This document shows positions 4,851 through 5,397 of a DNA stretch of 5,397 nt, one piece after another. Each line of letters opens with the position of its first letter. Positions within the stretch are counted from its first letter, which is position 1. The DNA comes from a candidate division Zixibacteria bacterium RBG_16_43_9 (GTDB lineage Bacteria; Zixibacteria; MSB-5A5; RBG-16-43-9). The stretch spans positions 3,675-9,071 of the forward strand of contig MEWM01000085.1 in assembly GCA_001775355.1 (NCBI GenBank). Direction: 5' to 3'. The position numbers and the translations under genes were made by a program. The notes under the pieces are model-generated. The model saw nothing but the letters and a program-made list of their open reading frames with translations, did not search any database and was not told the DNA's origin.

Positions 4851-5397
4851 ATGTATTTGGATAAAAAGTACGAAGATTTCCGAAAAGAGATAAGGGAGTT
4901 CGCTGAAAAGGAGATCGAGCCAAAAGCTCAGGAAGCAGATGAGAAGGCACAATTCCCTTATGAGAACATAAAAAAGGTCGCCCAACTGGGGCTTTTAGGA
5001 ATGGTGGTTCCTCCGGAATATTCGGGAACAGGCATTGATACCTTAAAATATGCAATTGCCGTGGAGGAGCTTTCAAGGGTCTGCGGCTCCACCGGCATCA
5101 CTGTTGCTGCTCACAATTCACTGGCTATCAGTCCTCTTTACCTTTTTGGAAGTGAGGAGCAGAAGAAAAAATATATACCTCCTCTGGCTAAGGGTGAGAA
5201 ATTAGGTGCTTTTGGCTTGACTGAGCCGGATGCAGGCTCAGATGCCGGGGGGACAAAAACCACCGTGGTGTTGAAAGGAGACAGTTACGTAATAAACGGC
5301 TCCAAGTGTTTTATCACCAATGCCTCAGTTGCCGAGACCTTCGTTATCACCGCAGTAACAGATAAACCCAAAGGGACCAAGGGGATTAGCTCCTTCG
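4851..5397 (+). CDS. Second acyl-CoA dehydrogenase, N-terminal 182 residues, runs off the window
   Basis: This frame starts 8 bp after the previous stop and stays open to the window end. The product starts [20 protein letters not shown] and carries the first acyl-CoA dehydrogenase signature [14 protein letters not shown] (121-134), then FITNAS (154-159). The N-terminal helical domain and the start of the flavin-binding barrel are present. The catalytic base and C-terminal domain lie outside. It is a diverged paralogue of the upstream gene: shared blocks include PKAQE, EEQKKKY, LTEP-x-AG-x-DAG and VLKG, while other parts differ widely, so this is not a recent duplication. The ribosome site is weak: AGAG (4841-4844) overlaps the previous stop, 6 bases before ATG. 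A TTG at 4857 preceded by AGGA is an alternative start that would drop two residues. Translation is probably coupled to the upstream gene. A different acyl chain specificity is likely, by inference. Confidence 0.9.
   Translation, partial: MYLDKKYEDFRKEIREFAEKEIEPKAQEADEKAQFPYENIKKVAQLGLLGMVVPPEYSGTGIDTLKYAIAVEELSRVCGSTGITVAAHNSLAISPLYLFGSEEQKKKYIPPLAKGEKLGAFGLTEPDAGSDAGGTKTTVVLKGDSYVINGSKCFITNASVAETFVITAVTDKPKGTKGISSF

Noticed and set aside
4672..5076. Minus-strand frames across the junction of the two acyl-CoA dehydrogenases (134 and 66 codons)
   Set aside because: Both plus-strand genes are clearly real here, including the second one, which stays open to the window end; the minus-strand frames are antisense shadows.

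Overview
The window reads as bacterial chromosome from an organism with moderate GC content, standard genetic code, TAA and TAG stops and clear GGAGG/AGGAG ribosome binding sites. Nothing in it fixes the phylum. Its core is an acyl-CoA degradation (beta-oxidation type) gene cluster, all on the plus strand. Such clusters are typical of anaerobic or facultative bacteria that oxidise or ferment fatty or branched-chain acids; that lifestyle is an inference from gene content.

Layout: positions 1-113 are the last 36 codons of a biotinyl (biotin carboxyl carrier) domain, cut so that the expected biotinylated lysine lies just outside the window. Positions 114-959 are an accessory island. It starts with a run of four 8-bp repeats (123-154) abutting a perfect 12-bp hairpin (155-182). 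Next comes a REP-associated tyrosine transposase (RAYT, Y1/HUH family) at 211-654, interrupted by an in-frame TAA, with its family-typical C-terminus continuing in the same frame to 777. A second 12-bp hairpin (755-782) is related to the first but has a reverse-complemented loop. Two further stem-loops ending in CTACGA follow (785-830), then an AT-rich stretch with a possible promoter.

From 960 the metabolic genes follow: a 446-aa 3-hydroxyacyl-CoA dehydrogenase (960-2300), an SCP2-type thiolase 11 bp downstream (2312-3559), a 143-bp gap carrying two inverted REP-like hairpins with TCGTAG heads (3586-3655), a complete acyl-CoA dehydrogenase (3703-4842), and 8 bp later the first 182 codons of a second, diverged acyl-CoA dehydrogenase that runs off the window end (4851-5397).

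Together the enzymes cover three of the four beta-oxidation steps: acyl-CoA to enoyl-CoA (two paralogues), 3-hydroxyacyl-CoA to 3-ketoacyl-CoA, and thiolysis. Enoyl-CoA hydratase and the electron-transfer flavoprotein are not in the window. The biotin protein upstream suggests an acyl-CoA carboxylase, or another biotin-dependent carboxylase or decarboxylase, next to the pathway. I saw no tRNA, rRNA, CRISPR array or convincing T-tract terminator. The most interesting content is the palindrome and transposase island and its link to the REP pair inside the metabolic cluster.
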